A stretch of DNA of 42,475 nucleotides, from contig DAIPHL010000002.1 in the NCBI GenBank assembly GCA_036771375.1, positions 1-42,475 of the forward strand. Reading direction: 5' to 3'. Positions 8,536 through 16,277 of this stretch are shown here, one piece after another. The position numbers and the translations under genes were made by a program. Every line of letters starts with the position of its first letter. The stretch's first letter is position 1. The DNA comes from DAIPHL01 sp036771375 (GTDB taxonomy: Bacteria; Synergistota; Synergistia; Synergistales; Synergistaceae). A model generated the notes under the pieces. The model made no database searches. It had not been told where the DNA came from and worked only from the letters and a program-made list of their open reading frames with translations.

Positions 8536-9809
8536 TGTCCGGCATGCAACGCAATGAGAGAATCGAGAGAAAGAAAAAAGATCTGGTCGTGATCGGCGGA
8601 GGACCGGCGGGACTCGCAGCGGCGATTTCCGCACATGAAGCCGGTTGCCACGATATCCTTTTGATCGAGCGGGATCGGATGTTGGGAGGCATACTCAACC
8701 AGTGTATACACGACGGTTTCGGCCTTCACCGTTTCAAAGAGACGCTTTCTGGGCCGGAGTATGCGGCCCGGTATGTGGATCGAGTTTGGAAGCACGGTAT
8801 TTCCGTGAGCTTGGAGACGATCGTCATCGGGATGAACGAAGACAGGCGGCTGCTTATCTCCAGAAGGGGATGCCTGGAGGAGATAGAGGCGCGGGCGATC
8901 GTACTTGCCATGGGTTGCAGGGAGAGGGCATGTGGCGCTCTTTCCATCCCCGGCGACAGACCCTCCGGGGTTTATACGGCAGGAGCGGCGCAGAACCTGA
9001 TCAATATGGAGAACATCATGCCCGGCAGGCGGGTCGTCGTGCTTGGTTCCGGGGACATTGGTCTCATCATGGCGAGAAGGATGACGCTCGAGGGAGCAAA
9101 GGTCGAGGCCGTATTCGAGATACTTCCGTACTCCAGTGGGTTACCCAGGAATATACGGCAATGCCTTGTCGATTACGGCATACCGCTGTTTTTAAGCACC
9201 ACGGTGGTTGAAATCGTCGGCAGAAGCCGGCTGGAGGGAGTCAGAGTCGCCGAGGTGGATGCCGACAAAAGACCGATAAGCGACTCCGAGCGCTTTGTCC
9301 CCTGTGATACTCTCCTTCTCTCGGTGGGGCTGATTCCGGAAAACGAACTGGCTCGCGAGGCGGGGATCGCACTTCATCCCGTAACAGGCGGTCCCATCGT
9401 GAATGATCTTTGCATGACGAGCGTACCGGGGATATTCTCGTGCGGAAATGCCCTGCATGTCCACGATCTCGTCGATTGGGTTTCGGAGGAAGCAGCCCGT
9501 GCAGGTTCAAACGCCGCAAAGTTCGTCCAGGAAGGTACCTTTGGCGGCTCGGAAAAATGCGTCGAGGTCATCCCCGGGGTCGGGATTCGGTATGTCATTC
9601 CGCAGCGGATTGCCGCGGGGGAAGACGTGTCCGTTGCCTTCCGGGTCGTCTCTCCGGCGAGGAATGGACGTGTGGAGGTCATCTCGAACGGTGTGGTGAT
9701 AAAGGAAGAGCGTCATCCTCGCCTCCATCCGGCCGAGATGATATGGATCAAGTTGGGGAAAATCCTCCCCGTCGACACCGATCGGCTGGAAGTGAGGGTA
9801 GGAGGATGA
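8535..9809 (+). CDS. NAD(P)/FAD-dependent pyridine nucleotide-disulfide-type oxidoreductase
   Basis: A 424-residue flavoprotein with an N-terminal FAD fold (LVVIGGGPAGLAAAISAHEAG), the NQCIHDGF motif seen in subunits that accompany GlpA/LhgO-like oxidases, a second dinucleotide fold (VVVLGSGDIGLIMARRM) for NAD(P)H and a C-terminal FAD contact (GIFSCGNALHVHDLVDWV). The redox-active CxxxxC pair of true disulfide reductases is absent, as usual for this subgroup. ATG 8535 is chosen because its A is the last base of the preceding TGA (TGATG), indicating translational coupling; longer upstream frames are not supported. It probably transfers electrons from the partner oxidase to NAD(P) or another carrier. 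Confidence 0.85.
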   Translation: MSGMQRNERIERKKKDLVVIGGGPAGLAAAISAHEAGCHDILLIERDRMLGGILNQCIHDGFGLHRFKETLSGPEYAARYVDRVWKHGISVSLETIVIGMNEDRRLLISRRGCLEEIEARAIVLAMGCRERACGALSIPGDRPSGVYTAGAAQNLINMENIMPGRRVVVLGSGDIGLIMARRMTLEGAKVEAVFEILPYSSGLPRNIRQCLVDYGIPLFLSTTVVEIVGRSRLEGVRVAEVDADKRPISDSERFVPCDTLLLSVGLIPENELAREAGIALHPVTGGPIVNDLCMTSVPGIFSCGNALHVHDLVDWVSEEAARAGSNAAKFVQEGTFGGSEKCVEVIPGVGIRYVIPQRIAAGEDVSVAFRVVSPARNGRVEVISNGVVIKEERHPRLHPAEMIWIKLGKILPVDTDRLEVRVGG

Positions 9810-10192
9810 AAGAGGAATTTCTCTGTGTCGTCTGTCCAAATGGGTGTATGATGAACGTCGAGTTTACGGACGAACAGCCCCGAAAATTTCTTTCTGCGAG
9901 CGGACAGGGTTGCCCGCGTGGTTTAGAGTGGGCGAGACAGGAAGTGGAGCGCCCGTTGCGCACGATCTCGTCGAGCATCCTGGTCAAAAACGGCGAGGTC
10001 CCTTTGGCGAGCGTGCGAACCACCGCGCCCATTCCCTTGAGCAAAGTCATGGACGTCATGAAAGAGATCAAAGGATGTGTGGCAATCGCCCCGCTTCGAA
10101 TCGGAGACATTATTTTGACGAATCCGGCCGGAACGGATACCGATGTGATGGTCACCCGGAACGTCGCCGAGGTACTCGAGAGGACAAACTGA
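9806..10192 (+). CDS. DUF1667 domain protein
   Basis: A 128-residue protein with cysteine motifs CVVCPNGC near the N-terminus and GQGCPRGLEWA about 35 residues later, which probably hold an iron-sulfur centre, then the conserved PLRTISSSILVKNG segment. DUF1667 proteins almost always follow an FAD oxidase and a pyridine nucleotide-disulfide-type reductase, as here, and are regarded as the third, small electron-transfer component of that set; the biochemical role is not established. The start overlaps the preceding stop by four bases (ATGA), with GGAGG immediately upstream. Confidence 0.85.
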   Translation: MKEEFLCVVCPNGCMMNVEFTDEQPRKFLSASGQGCPRGLEWARQEVERPLRTISSSILVKNGEVPLASVRTTAPIPLSKVMDVMKEIKGCVAIAPLRIGDIILTNPAGTDTDVMVTRNVAEVLERTN

Positions 10193-10210
10193 AGGTGGGA
10201 GTTGTTTTGC

Positions 10211-11476
10211 ATGAGCACTGAAAACCCCGATCTTTACCGCGTGCGTCAAACCTTTGAACGTCCGACCATCGCGGATGTCGGTTTGACGGTTCGGCAGGAG
10301 TTCTCGAAATTGGGACTGAAAAGTCGCATTGGCGATGGGAAACGGGTCGGCATTACAGTCGGCAGCAGGGGGATCAAAGACATATTGCCGATTTTGCTTG
10401 CCTTGGTCGACGAGGTCAAAGCCTGCGGTGGCGAGCCGTTTCTTCTCGCCGCGATGGGCAGCCACGGCGGAGGAACCGAAGACGGTCAGAGAGAAGTTCT
10501 TCAAAGTTTGGGCATTACGGAGAACGCGCTTGGCGCTCCGGTTGTCGTCTGTGCCGAGGGAACGGAGATCGGCGAGACAGAAGACGGACTCAAAGCATTT
10601 GTCTTGAAATCGGCTTTCTCCGTTGACTTTCTTCTCCCCGTCAACCGGGTGAAAATACACACGGCATTTCACGGCGCGGTCGAGAGTGGAATCTTCAAAA
10701 TGCTGGTCGTCGGTCTCGGCGGGCCGAAGGGAGCCGCACAGTTCCACAGCCTCGGCAGCAAAGAACTGCCCAGACTTCTGCTCGATGTCGGCGACATTAT
10801 CTTGAGGAAAATGCCAGTCCTCGGTGGTTTTGCCATCGTGGAAAACGGGTACGAAGAGACGGCGCAGATACGAGGAATGCACGCCTCTGAATTTTCCTCG
10901 GAGGAGCCGAAGGTGTTGGATTACGCGAGATCGCTCATGCCTTCCCTGCCCGTGCGCGACATCGACGTGCTTATCATCGAAGAGATGGGTAAAAACTACA
11001 GTGGCACAGGGGTCGACACGAACATCATAGGGAGATTGCGGATAGACGGCATGCCGGAACCGGAGTATCCCTCCATAAAGAAAATTGCGGTACTGGGGCT
11101 CTCCGAAGAGTCGCACGGAAACGCAAACGGACTCGGTCTCATGGATATGACGACAAAGAAACTGGTTGAATCCATCGACAGAAAGGCGACCTACCTCAAC
11201 TGCGTCACGACCGGTTTTTTGAATCGGGGTGCCATCCCGATGTACTGCGATACGGAGCGCGAGATGATGGAGCTTCTGTTTCGAAGCCTCGGCGCGAAGG
11301 CGCCTCGCGATATCAGGCTGGTTCAGATACCCAACACGCTTCACCTCACCGAGTGTTTCGTCTCCGGCGCCTTGCTGTCGGAGATAAAGTCTTCGTTATG
11401 TGCCGAGATCGTCGACGGTCCGTTCGAGATGGATTTTGACGAAGCGGGAGATCTGACAAACAGGCTCGGCCCGTGA
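10211..11476 (+). CDS. LarA-like nickel-pincer-dependent 2-hydroxyacid racemase/epimerase (DUF2088 family)
   Basis: A 421-residue homologue of lactate racemase LarA. Family positions are recognisable: VGITVGSRGIKDI near the N-terminus (the LarA DGTRP-type loop), LAAMGSHGGGT (His of the first domain), and KIHTAFHGAVESGIFKMLVVGLGGPKG, which covers the His and the Lys that in LarA bind the nickel-pincer nucleotide. LarA homologues racemise or epimerise 2-hydroxy acids. No larB, larC or larE cofactor genes are in the window, so the cofactor must be made elsewhere in the genome. ATG 10211 is used; a TTG at 10202 is possible. It sits 18 bases after DUF1667 at the end of the operon, which suggests it converts one enantiomer of the imported acid into the form the FAD enzyme oxidises. 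That role is inferred. Confidence 0.78.
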   Translation: MSTENPDLYRVRQTFERPTIADVGLTVRQEFSKLGLKSRIGDGKRVGITVGSRGIKDILPILLALVDEVKACGGEPFLLAAMGSHGGGTEDGQREVLQSLGITENALGAPVVVCAEGTEIGETEDGLKAFVLKSAFSVDFLLPVNRVKIHTAFHGAVESGIFKMLVVGLGGPKGAAQFHSLGSKELPRLLLDVGDIILRKMPVLGGFAIVENGYEETAQIRGMHASEFSSEEPKVLDYARSLMPSLPVRDIDVLIIEEMGKNYSGTGVDTNIIGRLRIDGMPEPEYPSIKKIAVLGLSEESHGNANGLGLMDMTTKKLVESIDRKATYLNCVTTGFLNRGAIPMYCDTEREMMELLFRSLGAKAPRDIRLVQIPNTLHLTECFVSGALLSEIKSSLCAEIVDGPFEMDFDEAGDLTNRLGP

Positions 11477-11481
11477 CAAAT

Positions 11482-12285
11482 TTATCGTATTTCGGAGGGC
11501 AGGGCGTTCAGCGAACTTTTCAGATCCTCTTTCCCGAATATCTCGAGGGTTACCGTTTGAACCGTCGAGTTTTTCAATGTCTCCAGTAAGAGTCTTCTGA
11601 GGAACGCTTCCGAAAGATAGGCCAAGCTCGAATGATCCTTTCCTCCCTCTTCTATGCCGTGCAGGTGAACGTTTCGGCATCGTGGGAGCCACCTTTCCAT
11701 GTGAGAATTCACGTCCTGTGAATAATAGAGAAGATGTCCGACGTCGATGCAAACCGAGGTGTCGAACTCGTCTATAAACTCGGGCTCGATGTAAAAATGA
11801 GGATAGACGTTCTCTATGGCGATGTCGCGGGACGAATCGAAGAGAGGCAATAAACGCGTCAAGCTTTCTTTTGCACGCTCGATGTACCCGCGCAGCGATT
11901 TTTTGTCTGTCTTCTCCGGGTACATGAACTCGAGCGGAGAAATGATGTGTAACGTCCAGCATATGGGGGAGAGAGGATATGTGATGTCGAAAACCCGTTT
12001 AAAGAGCTCGATCGATCCGGCTCTCTCCACGGGGTCGGGAGCGCCGAGTTCGATACTGCACGGCATGTGGACAGTAAAGGAAATATCGTGGCTCTCGGCG
12101 ATGGTCTTGAGACGGGTTACTTCTCTTTTTGAAGGGATGTTGGAAAATTCGTTTGTTTCGAACAGAACCAATTGCATTTCCTTGACCGCTTTGAAATTCC
12201 GTGTCAAATACGACAGATTCTGCGACAGTCCTGCATCTATGATGTACGATGTCGTCCCAATACGAAAACTTGTCTTCCTTCCCAT
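11482..12285 (-). CDS. cbiR: CbiR-like cobamide-remodelling phosphodiesterase (AP-endonuclease-2/TIM-barrel family)
   Basis: A TIM-barrel protein of the xylose isomerase-like/endonuclease IV superfamily. After a short leader it begins with FRIGTTSYII and continues with MQLVLFETNEFSNIP, FTVHMPCSIELG, IAIENVYP, VCIDVGHLLYY and NVHLHGIEEGGKDHSSL, giving the His, Glu and Asp metal ligands expected of the fold. This opening and the VELVLFE-type strand resemble CbiR, which hydrolyses the nucleotide loop of cobamides so that salvaged corrinoids can be remodelled. The resemblance is from memory, so a related sugar-phosphate isomerase is the alternative. ATG 12285 is preferred; a TTG at 12336 overlaps the pilin stop and would add 17 residues. 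It converges on the LarA-like gene with only five bases between the stops. Confidence 0.6.
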   Translation of the reverse strand: MGRKTSFRIGTTSYIIDAGLSQNLSYLTRNFKAVKEMQLVLFETNEFSNIPSKREVTRLKTIAESHDISFTVHMPCSIELGAPDPVERAGSIELFKRVFDITYPLSPICWTLHIISPLEFMYPEKTDKKSLRGYIERAKESLTRLLPLFDSSRDIAIENVYPHFYIEPEFIDEFDTSVCIDVGHLLYYSQDVNSHMERWLPRCRNVHLHGIEEGGKDHSSLAYLSEAFLRRLLLETLKNSTVQTVTLEIFGKEDLKSSLNALPSEIR

Positions 12286-12332
12286 ACGAAGCCGCGTCGA
12301 CGTTGGCTTGTTTCGATTCTGCGCGCCGAAGA

Positions 12333-12875
12333 TCAATATACGCGCATCATAATCCCGTTCCCACCTTGGCTATGTGCAAAGGTTTCGTAATTACCTCCAT
12401 TTCGGGACAGCAACCCGAATCCGTTCGCGTTGTGAGCGAGAGAGTTTTCGATCGCATCCTCCAGTCCGGCTCTAAACTGCCAGTTACCGGTAAAACCCAA
12501 ATAAGCGGATGTGATGCCCAGCTTCGTTTTTTTGCAGAACATGACGTTTCCGTATTTTGCGATATCTTTCTCGATATCTCTGTCGATATAGATCTCGAGG
12601 CTTCGGACGAACGGACTGCTTGCTGCGAATTCGTTGACGTCCTCCGAAGCGGGCAGCCCGAGAAACTCCTGTCGTTCCGCGTAGTAGGCCAACCACCCCG
12701 ATCGTATGGATTGCAGGGCTTTGATGACGTTTTTGCTCTCGGTTTGCACATCCACCGTCTCGGATGCCGAGCCGTTCAACAATACGAGAGCCGATATGAT
12801 GCCGATGATCGCCACCACCAGCAGGAGTTCTATCAGTGAAAAACCTTTTTTTCTCGTCCACTTCAAAGTCGACAT
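12333..12875 (-). CDS. Type IV pilin/type II secretion pseudopilin-like prepilin
   Basis: A secreted pilin-like protein of about 180 residues. The N-terminus carries a short basic leader and the class III signal KKGFSLIELLLVVAIIGIIS: prepilin peptidase would cut between G and F, Glu is at mature position 5 and the following helix is hydrophobic. The globular part has no cysteine pair and resembles no specific pilin I recognise. The ATG has a purine-rich GGAAAGG just upstream; a GTG three bases earlier is equivalent. It lies directly ahead of the cbiR-like gene with overlapping stop and start signals. No pilus assembly genes are in the window, so it may be an isolated minor pilin or pseudopilin. 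Confidence 0.75.
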   Translation of the reverse strand: MSTLKWTRKKGFSLIELLLVVAIIGIISALVLLNGSASETVDVQTESKNVIKALQSIRSGWLAYYAERQEFLGLPASEDVNEFAASSPFVRSLEIYIDRDIEKDIAKYGNVMFCKKTKLGITSAYLGFTGNWQFRAGLEDAIENSLAHNANGFGLLSRNGGNYETFAHSQGGNGIMMRVY

Positions 12876-12908
12876 CACCTTTCCGGATTTTCTGCTCGTT
12901 CGGGAAAT

Positions 12909-12937
12909 ATTATAACCGTAGGAGGCGTTCGATGCAA
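12909..12937 (-). promoter_or_regulatory. Probable σ70-type promoter for the pilin-cbiR pair
   Basis: On the minus strand TTGCAT (12932-12937), a 17-base spacer and a perfect TATAAT (12909-12914) lie about 35 bases upstream of the pilin start. The -35 element is weak. Confidence 0.45.
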
Positions 12938-13172
12938 ATGCGACAGATACAAAGAAACAGAACCATCATAGCCGGCGATATTATAGCACCAATATCTTTT
13001 TGACTCGTCGGTCGGCAGAGGGCATGAATGAAAAGCCGTTTCTCCGTCGGAATAAAAGCGGAAAATATTTTGCAAGCCGAACGGAAAAATTCTGACTTAA
13101 CGTAAGAAACTCGATCCCCGTTGTCAAACTTCGAAATTGGATCGAAGCGCGTGAATTTCTTTGTTTTCGTCG

Positions 13173-13181
13173 TGCTATAAT
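13173..13181 (+). promoter_or_regulatory. Extended -10 promoter element for selD-pepT
   Basis: TGCTATAAT (13173-13181) is a perfect extended -10. The -35 region is poor, which is common for this promoter class. It lies about 85 bases before the selD start. Confidence 0.5.
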
Positions 13182-13266
13182 CCGACTGTGCGTGTTTCTT
13201 CTTCACTCCATGAGAGAATGAAGCGCGTTTGTTTGAGGATGTTTCTTTGGGGAGGAGGTGAGACGG

Positions 13267-14316
13267 ATGCGTTTGACGGAGCTTGCGCGCACGAGTGGCT
13301 GAGCGGCCAAGATCGGTCCAGCGGAGCTGGACGAGGTTTTGAAAGCGCTTCCCCCGGTAGGGGACAGACTCCTCACTTCGTGGAGCCATGGGGAGGATGC
13401 TGCACTTTGGCGGATAGACGACGAGCGCATCGGGATTCTCACCGTGGACTTCATCACTCCGGTCGTCGACGACCCCGGAACGTTCGGAGAGATCGCCGCC
13501 GCAAACGCGCTCAGCGATGTCTTTGCCATGGGCGGACGTCCTTTGATCGCGCTGAATCTGGTCTGTTTTCCCACCTCCTGCCTTCCGATGTCGGTCCTGC
13601 AGGAGATTCTTGCAGGCGGTTCCTCCAAGGTGACGGAGGCCGGAGCCGTTCTCGCGGGAGGACACAGCGTCCAAGACGAAGAGCCGAAGTATGGGCTCGC
13701 CGTCTTTGGAGAGGTTCGTCGAGGAGGAGAGTGGCGCGTCGAAGGTGCTCGGGATGGAGACATCCTCATACTGACGAAACCGATCGGAACGGGAATCGCC
13801 GTGACGGCGATCAAGGCCGGTTTTCTCTGCGAACATGCCGTACAGGCGGCGGAAGAAAGCATGAGGACGTTGAACAATCCCTGGGGGGCCGACCTCGAAG
13901 GAGACCTTCTCGCAAGCATCCACTCCTGCACCGATGTCACCGGGTTTGGTCTCGCGGGGCACGCATTCGATATGTTGAGCGACCAAACGGAGCTGACGCT
14001 CTGTTTGGACAGTGTCCCCTTGCTCCCGGATGTTCGGGAGATGGCGTCGATGGGTATGATCCCTGCTGGAAACTATACAAACAGAGAACACATGAAGGGA
14101 AAAGTGTCGTTTGAATCGATGGAGAAAGAGGACCTCGTCTTTGCAAGCGATATGATCTTTGATCCACAGACCTCGGGAGGTCTTCTGCTCGCGGTCGATC
14201 GAGAAGCCTCGGGTGAAATGCTCGCAAAATTGAGACCGTATTTCCCGCAGGCCGCGGCGATCGGTCGGTTTTCCAACGGGAAACGTTGCTTGAGAGTGAA
14301 TCGAGGAGTGTTTTGA
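13267..14316 (+). CDS. selD: Selenide, water dikinase SelD, itself a selenoprotein (Sec12 encoded by UGA)
   Basis: SelD makes selenophosphate from selenide and ATP for selenocysteine synthesis and tRNA selenation. The ATG at 13267 follows a strong GGAGGAGGTG (13251-13260) and gives MRLTELARTSG, then an in-frame TGA at 13300-13302, then AAKIGPAELDEVLKALPPV. In SelD this position is the catalytic Cys or Sec of the flexible N-terminal loop, so the TGA is read as selenocysteine. A SECIS-like hairpin follows directly. The rest is canonical: VDFITPVVDDPGTFGEIAAANALSDVFAMGG is the ATP/metal region, followed by AGGHSVQDEEPKYGL, and near the C-terminus DPQTSGGLLLAV. The full product has 349 residues; a conventional caller would start near 13339 and lose the active site. 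Its stop nearly touches the next start. Confidence 0.93.
13300..13332 (+). promoter_or_regulatory. Bacterial SECIS-like element directing Sec insertion in selD
   Basis: Thirteen bases after the UGA (13300-13302) is a perfect 7-bp stem, GTCCAGC (13316-13322) with GCTGGAC (13326-13332), closed by a GGA loop. A short hairpin with a G in the apical loop about 20 bases after UGA is the form recognised by SelB. It lies entirely within the coding sequence. Confidence 0.75.
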
Positions 14317-14317
14317 T

Positions 14318-15556
14318 GTGGCAAATTCACCGGTTGTAAGTCGATTTCTCAAGTATGTTACCTTTGACACCGGTGCAGTGGAGGGAGCGGATACCGTCCC
14401 GAGCAGCGAGGGGCAGTTGGTGTTCGGACGTTTTCTGGCAGAGGAACTTCACAGGGTCGGACTCTCCGACGTATCCTGCGACGATCACGCATATGTCATG
14501 GCGACTCTCCCCTCCAATGCCGGACTCGATGTCCCCACCATCGCCCTGATCGCCCATCTCGACACCGCCGTGGAGGTAACAGGAGCCGGTGTAAAACCAC
14601 GGGTTTTCAAATACGAGGGGGGAGACGTAATTCTGGACGCGTTGAAGGGACTTCGAATGGAGGAGAGGAAGTTCCCCGAGCTCTCTCGCTTTCGCGGACA
14701 GAAGATCATCGTGACGGATGGCAACACGCTCTTGGGAGCGGACGACAAAGCCGGCATCGCCGCCATCATCGAAGCCGTGAAGTGGTATGTGGACAATCCG
14801 GGAGAGAGACACGGCACCGTCAAGGTGGTGTTTACACCGGACGAGGAGATCGGGCACGGTGCGTCATTGCTCGATCTGCAAACGCTTGGGGCGGATTTTG
14901 CGTATACGTTTGACGGGGGAGACGTCGGGGAACTCTGTTGGGAGACCTTCAACGCCGCTCGCGCGACGGTGAAGACGACCGGACGTTCCATTCATCCCGG
15001 CACGGCCAAGGGCAAGATGAAAAACGCGCTCCTGCTTTTGATGGAATACCTCGAAAAACTTCCCGCGACCGAACGTCCAGAGAACACAGAGGGGCGCGAG
15101 GGCTTTTATCACGTGACGGAGATCGCCGGAGATGTAGAGATGGCCCTCGCTAAACTGCTCGTAAGAGATCATGACAGAAAAAAGTTCGAGGAGCGCAAGA
15201 AGCTCCTCGGGACGATCGCTTCGCAGATCGAGGCGTTCCACGGCAGGGGAAGCTGCTCGGTCTCGATTCGCGACCAATATTACAATATGGCGGACAAACT
15301 CTCGAATACGATGTACGTCGTGGAGTATGCCCGCGAAGCCATGCGAAGATCGGACGTCGAACCGGTGGAAAAACCGGTGCGTGGAGGAACCGACGGATCG
15401 GCTCTTTCATGGCGGGGTCTTCCGACACCCAACATCTTTGCCGGAGGCTTGAATGCGCACGGTAGATACGAATTTCTGCCCGTTCGGTCACTGGAAAAAT
15501 CCTATGAGGTGGCAAGAAGACTTATCGGTGTCATAGCCGAACACGGTCAGCGATAA
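14318..15556 (+). CDS. pepT: Peptidase T-like M20 tripeptidase
   Basis: A 412-residue zinc aminopeptidase of the M20B (PepT) group, which removes N-terminal residues from tripeptides in the cytoplasm. Metal motifs are IALIAHLDTA (His, Asp), LLGADDKAGIA (bridging Asp), VVFTPDEEIGHGA (catalytic Glu pair), YTFDGGDVGELCWETFNAA (Asp plus the PepT-typical GELxxEtFNAA segment), GRSIHPGTAKGKMKNA (His) and the C-terminal RGGTDGSALSWRGLPTPNIFAGGLNAHGRYEFL (His). Length matches the family. GTG 14318 is chosen, two bases beyond the selD stop, with GAGGAG about ten bases upstream. The overlap suggests co-transcription with selD; I see no functional link. Confidence 0.9.
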   Translation: MANSPVVSRFLKYVTFDTGAVEGADTVPSSEGQLVFGRFLAEELHRVGLSDVSCDDHAYVMATLPSNAGLDVPTIALIAHLDTAVEVTGAGVKPRVFKYEGGDVILDALKGLRMEERKFPELSRFRGQKIIVTDGNTLLGADDKAGIAAIIEAVKWYVDNPGERHGTVKVVFTPDEEIGHGASLLDLQTLGADFAYTFDGGDVGELCWETFNAARATVKTTGRSIHPGTAKGKMKNALLLLMEYLEKLPATERPENTEGREGFYHVTEIAGDVEMALAKLLVRDHDRKKFEERKKLLGTIASQIEAFHGRGSCSVSIRDQYYNMADKLSNTMYVVEYAREAMRRSDVEPVEKPVRGGTDGSALSWRGLPTPNIFAGGLNAHGRYEFLPVRSLEKSYEVARRLIGVIAEHGQR

Positions 15557-15589
15557 TCCCTGTTTTGTTATCATTTTCTCTTTATCCCA

Positions 15590-15618
15590 TTGACAGATTC
15601 ACAAAGAGTCCGTATATT
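15590..15618 (+). promoter_or_regulatory. Strong σ70-type promoter of the fapR-fab cluster
   Basis: TTGACA (15590-15595), a 17-base spacer and TATATT (15613-15618), located in the 106-base gap before fapR. The FapR-type operator begins 10 bases after the -10 element. Confidence 0.8.
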
Positions 15619-15628
15619 GTCTCCTGAT

Positions 15629-15647
15629 ATTATGACCAACTGCTAAT
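15629..15647 (+). promoter_or_regulatory. FapR operator
   Basis: ATTATGACCAACTGCTAAT is a 19-base imperfect dyad matching the FapR box (ATTAGTACCTGGTACTAAT-like) at both outer ATTA/TAAT arms and the central ACC and T-C positions. It covers the predicted transcription start. Bound FapR would block its own cluster until malonyl-CoA releases it. Confidence 0.75.
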
Positions 15648-15662
15648 AGGAGAAGGTGCGGT

Positions 15663-16244
15663 TTGCGCTCGAAGATCAAACGCTTGAGGCATGACAAACT
15701 CATGAATCTGTTGAACTCGGATCCGCTCCTGTCGGACAGCGACCTGGCGAGGGAGCTGAATGTCAGTGTGGGCACCATTCGGCTCGATCGCGGTGTTCTG
15801 AATGTACCGGAACTGCGTGAACGCACGAGACAGATGGCGGAGAACGCCTCACGCAGACTGAGATCGATCAAACAGGAGGAGGTTCTGGGCGAAATCATCG
15901 AGCTCGAACCGAATAAACTGGCTCTTTCCGTCCTCGGGACGAACAGAGAGTACGCCTTTCGTCATACCGATCTGATCGCGGATCATTATATATATACGCA
16001 GGCGGCATCTCTTGCAATCGCTGTCATCAGTGAAGAGATGGTCATCGTCGGTTCGGCGAGAGCCCGTTTCAAACAATCGGCTTTCGTGGGGGACCGTCTG
16101 TTGGCCTGTGCAAAGGTCGGTACCCACAAGGGAAACAAGTATGTCGTGAGCGTGCATACCCGCATCGGAAGCAGAGAGATATTCGTTGCGCGTTTTGTCG
16201 TCGTCGCTTTAGAGGGTGGCGAAACTTGCCGGCCTCCGTTTTGA
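15663..16244 (+). CDS. fapR: FapR, malonyl-CoA-responsive repressor of fatty acid and phospholipid synthesis
   Basis: A 193-residue repressor. The N-terminal DeoR-type helix-turn-helix (about residues 5-45, LLSDSDLARELNVSVGTIRLDR) is followed by a linker helix (PELRERTRQMAENASR) and a hot-dog, thioesterase-like domain that binds malonyl-CoA in known FapR proteins (FRHTDLIADHYIYTQAASLAIAVI, then ARARFKQSAFVGDRLLACAKV). The start is TTG 15663 after AGGAGAAGG. It is first in the cluster it would control and has a matching operator in its own promoter, a classic autoregulatory arrangement. In Bacillus FapR the regulon includes plsX and fabH, which follow here. Confidence 0.92.
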   Translation: MRSKIKRLRHDKLMNLLNSDPLLSDSDLARELNVSVGTIRLDRGVLNVPELRERTRQMAENASRRLRSIKQEEVLGEIIELEPNKLALSVLGTNREYAFRHTDLIADHYIYTQAASLAIAVISEEMVIVGSARARFKQSAFVGDRLLACAKVGTHKGNKYVVSVHTRIGSREIFVARFVVVALEGGETCRPPF

Positions 16245-16277
16245 AAATACCAAAAACAAGCAATGGAGGGCACAAAC

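Larger units (their letters stand above)
12876..13266. other. Divergent intergenic region between pilin and selD
   Basis: About 390 bases without a gene. It holds the minus-strand promoter of the pilin, a second minus-strand extended -10 (TGCTATAAT, centred near 12983) and the plus-strand extended -10 of selD. I looked for a tRNA-Sec cloverleaf and did not find one. Confidence 0.5.

Noticed and set aside
9923..11344. 473-codon minus-strand frame over the DUF1667 and LarA-like genes
   Set aside because: Antisense to two family-supported genes; low-complexity His/Arg-rich translation.
12876..13266. tRNA-Sec next to selD
   Set aside because: No long acceptor/extra-arm cloverleaf with a TCA anticodon could be drawn on either strand.
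12910..14370. 486-codon minus-strand frame over selD
   Set aside because: Opposite strand of an unmistakable SelD, no domain match.
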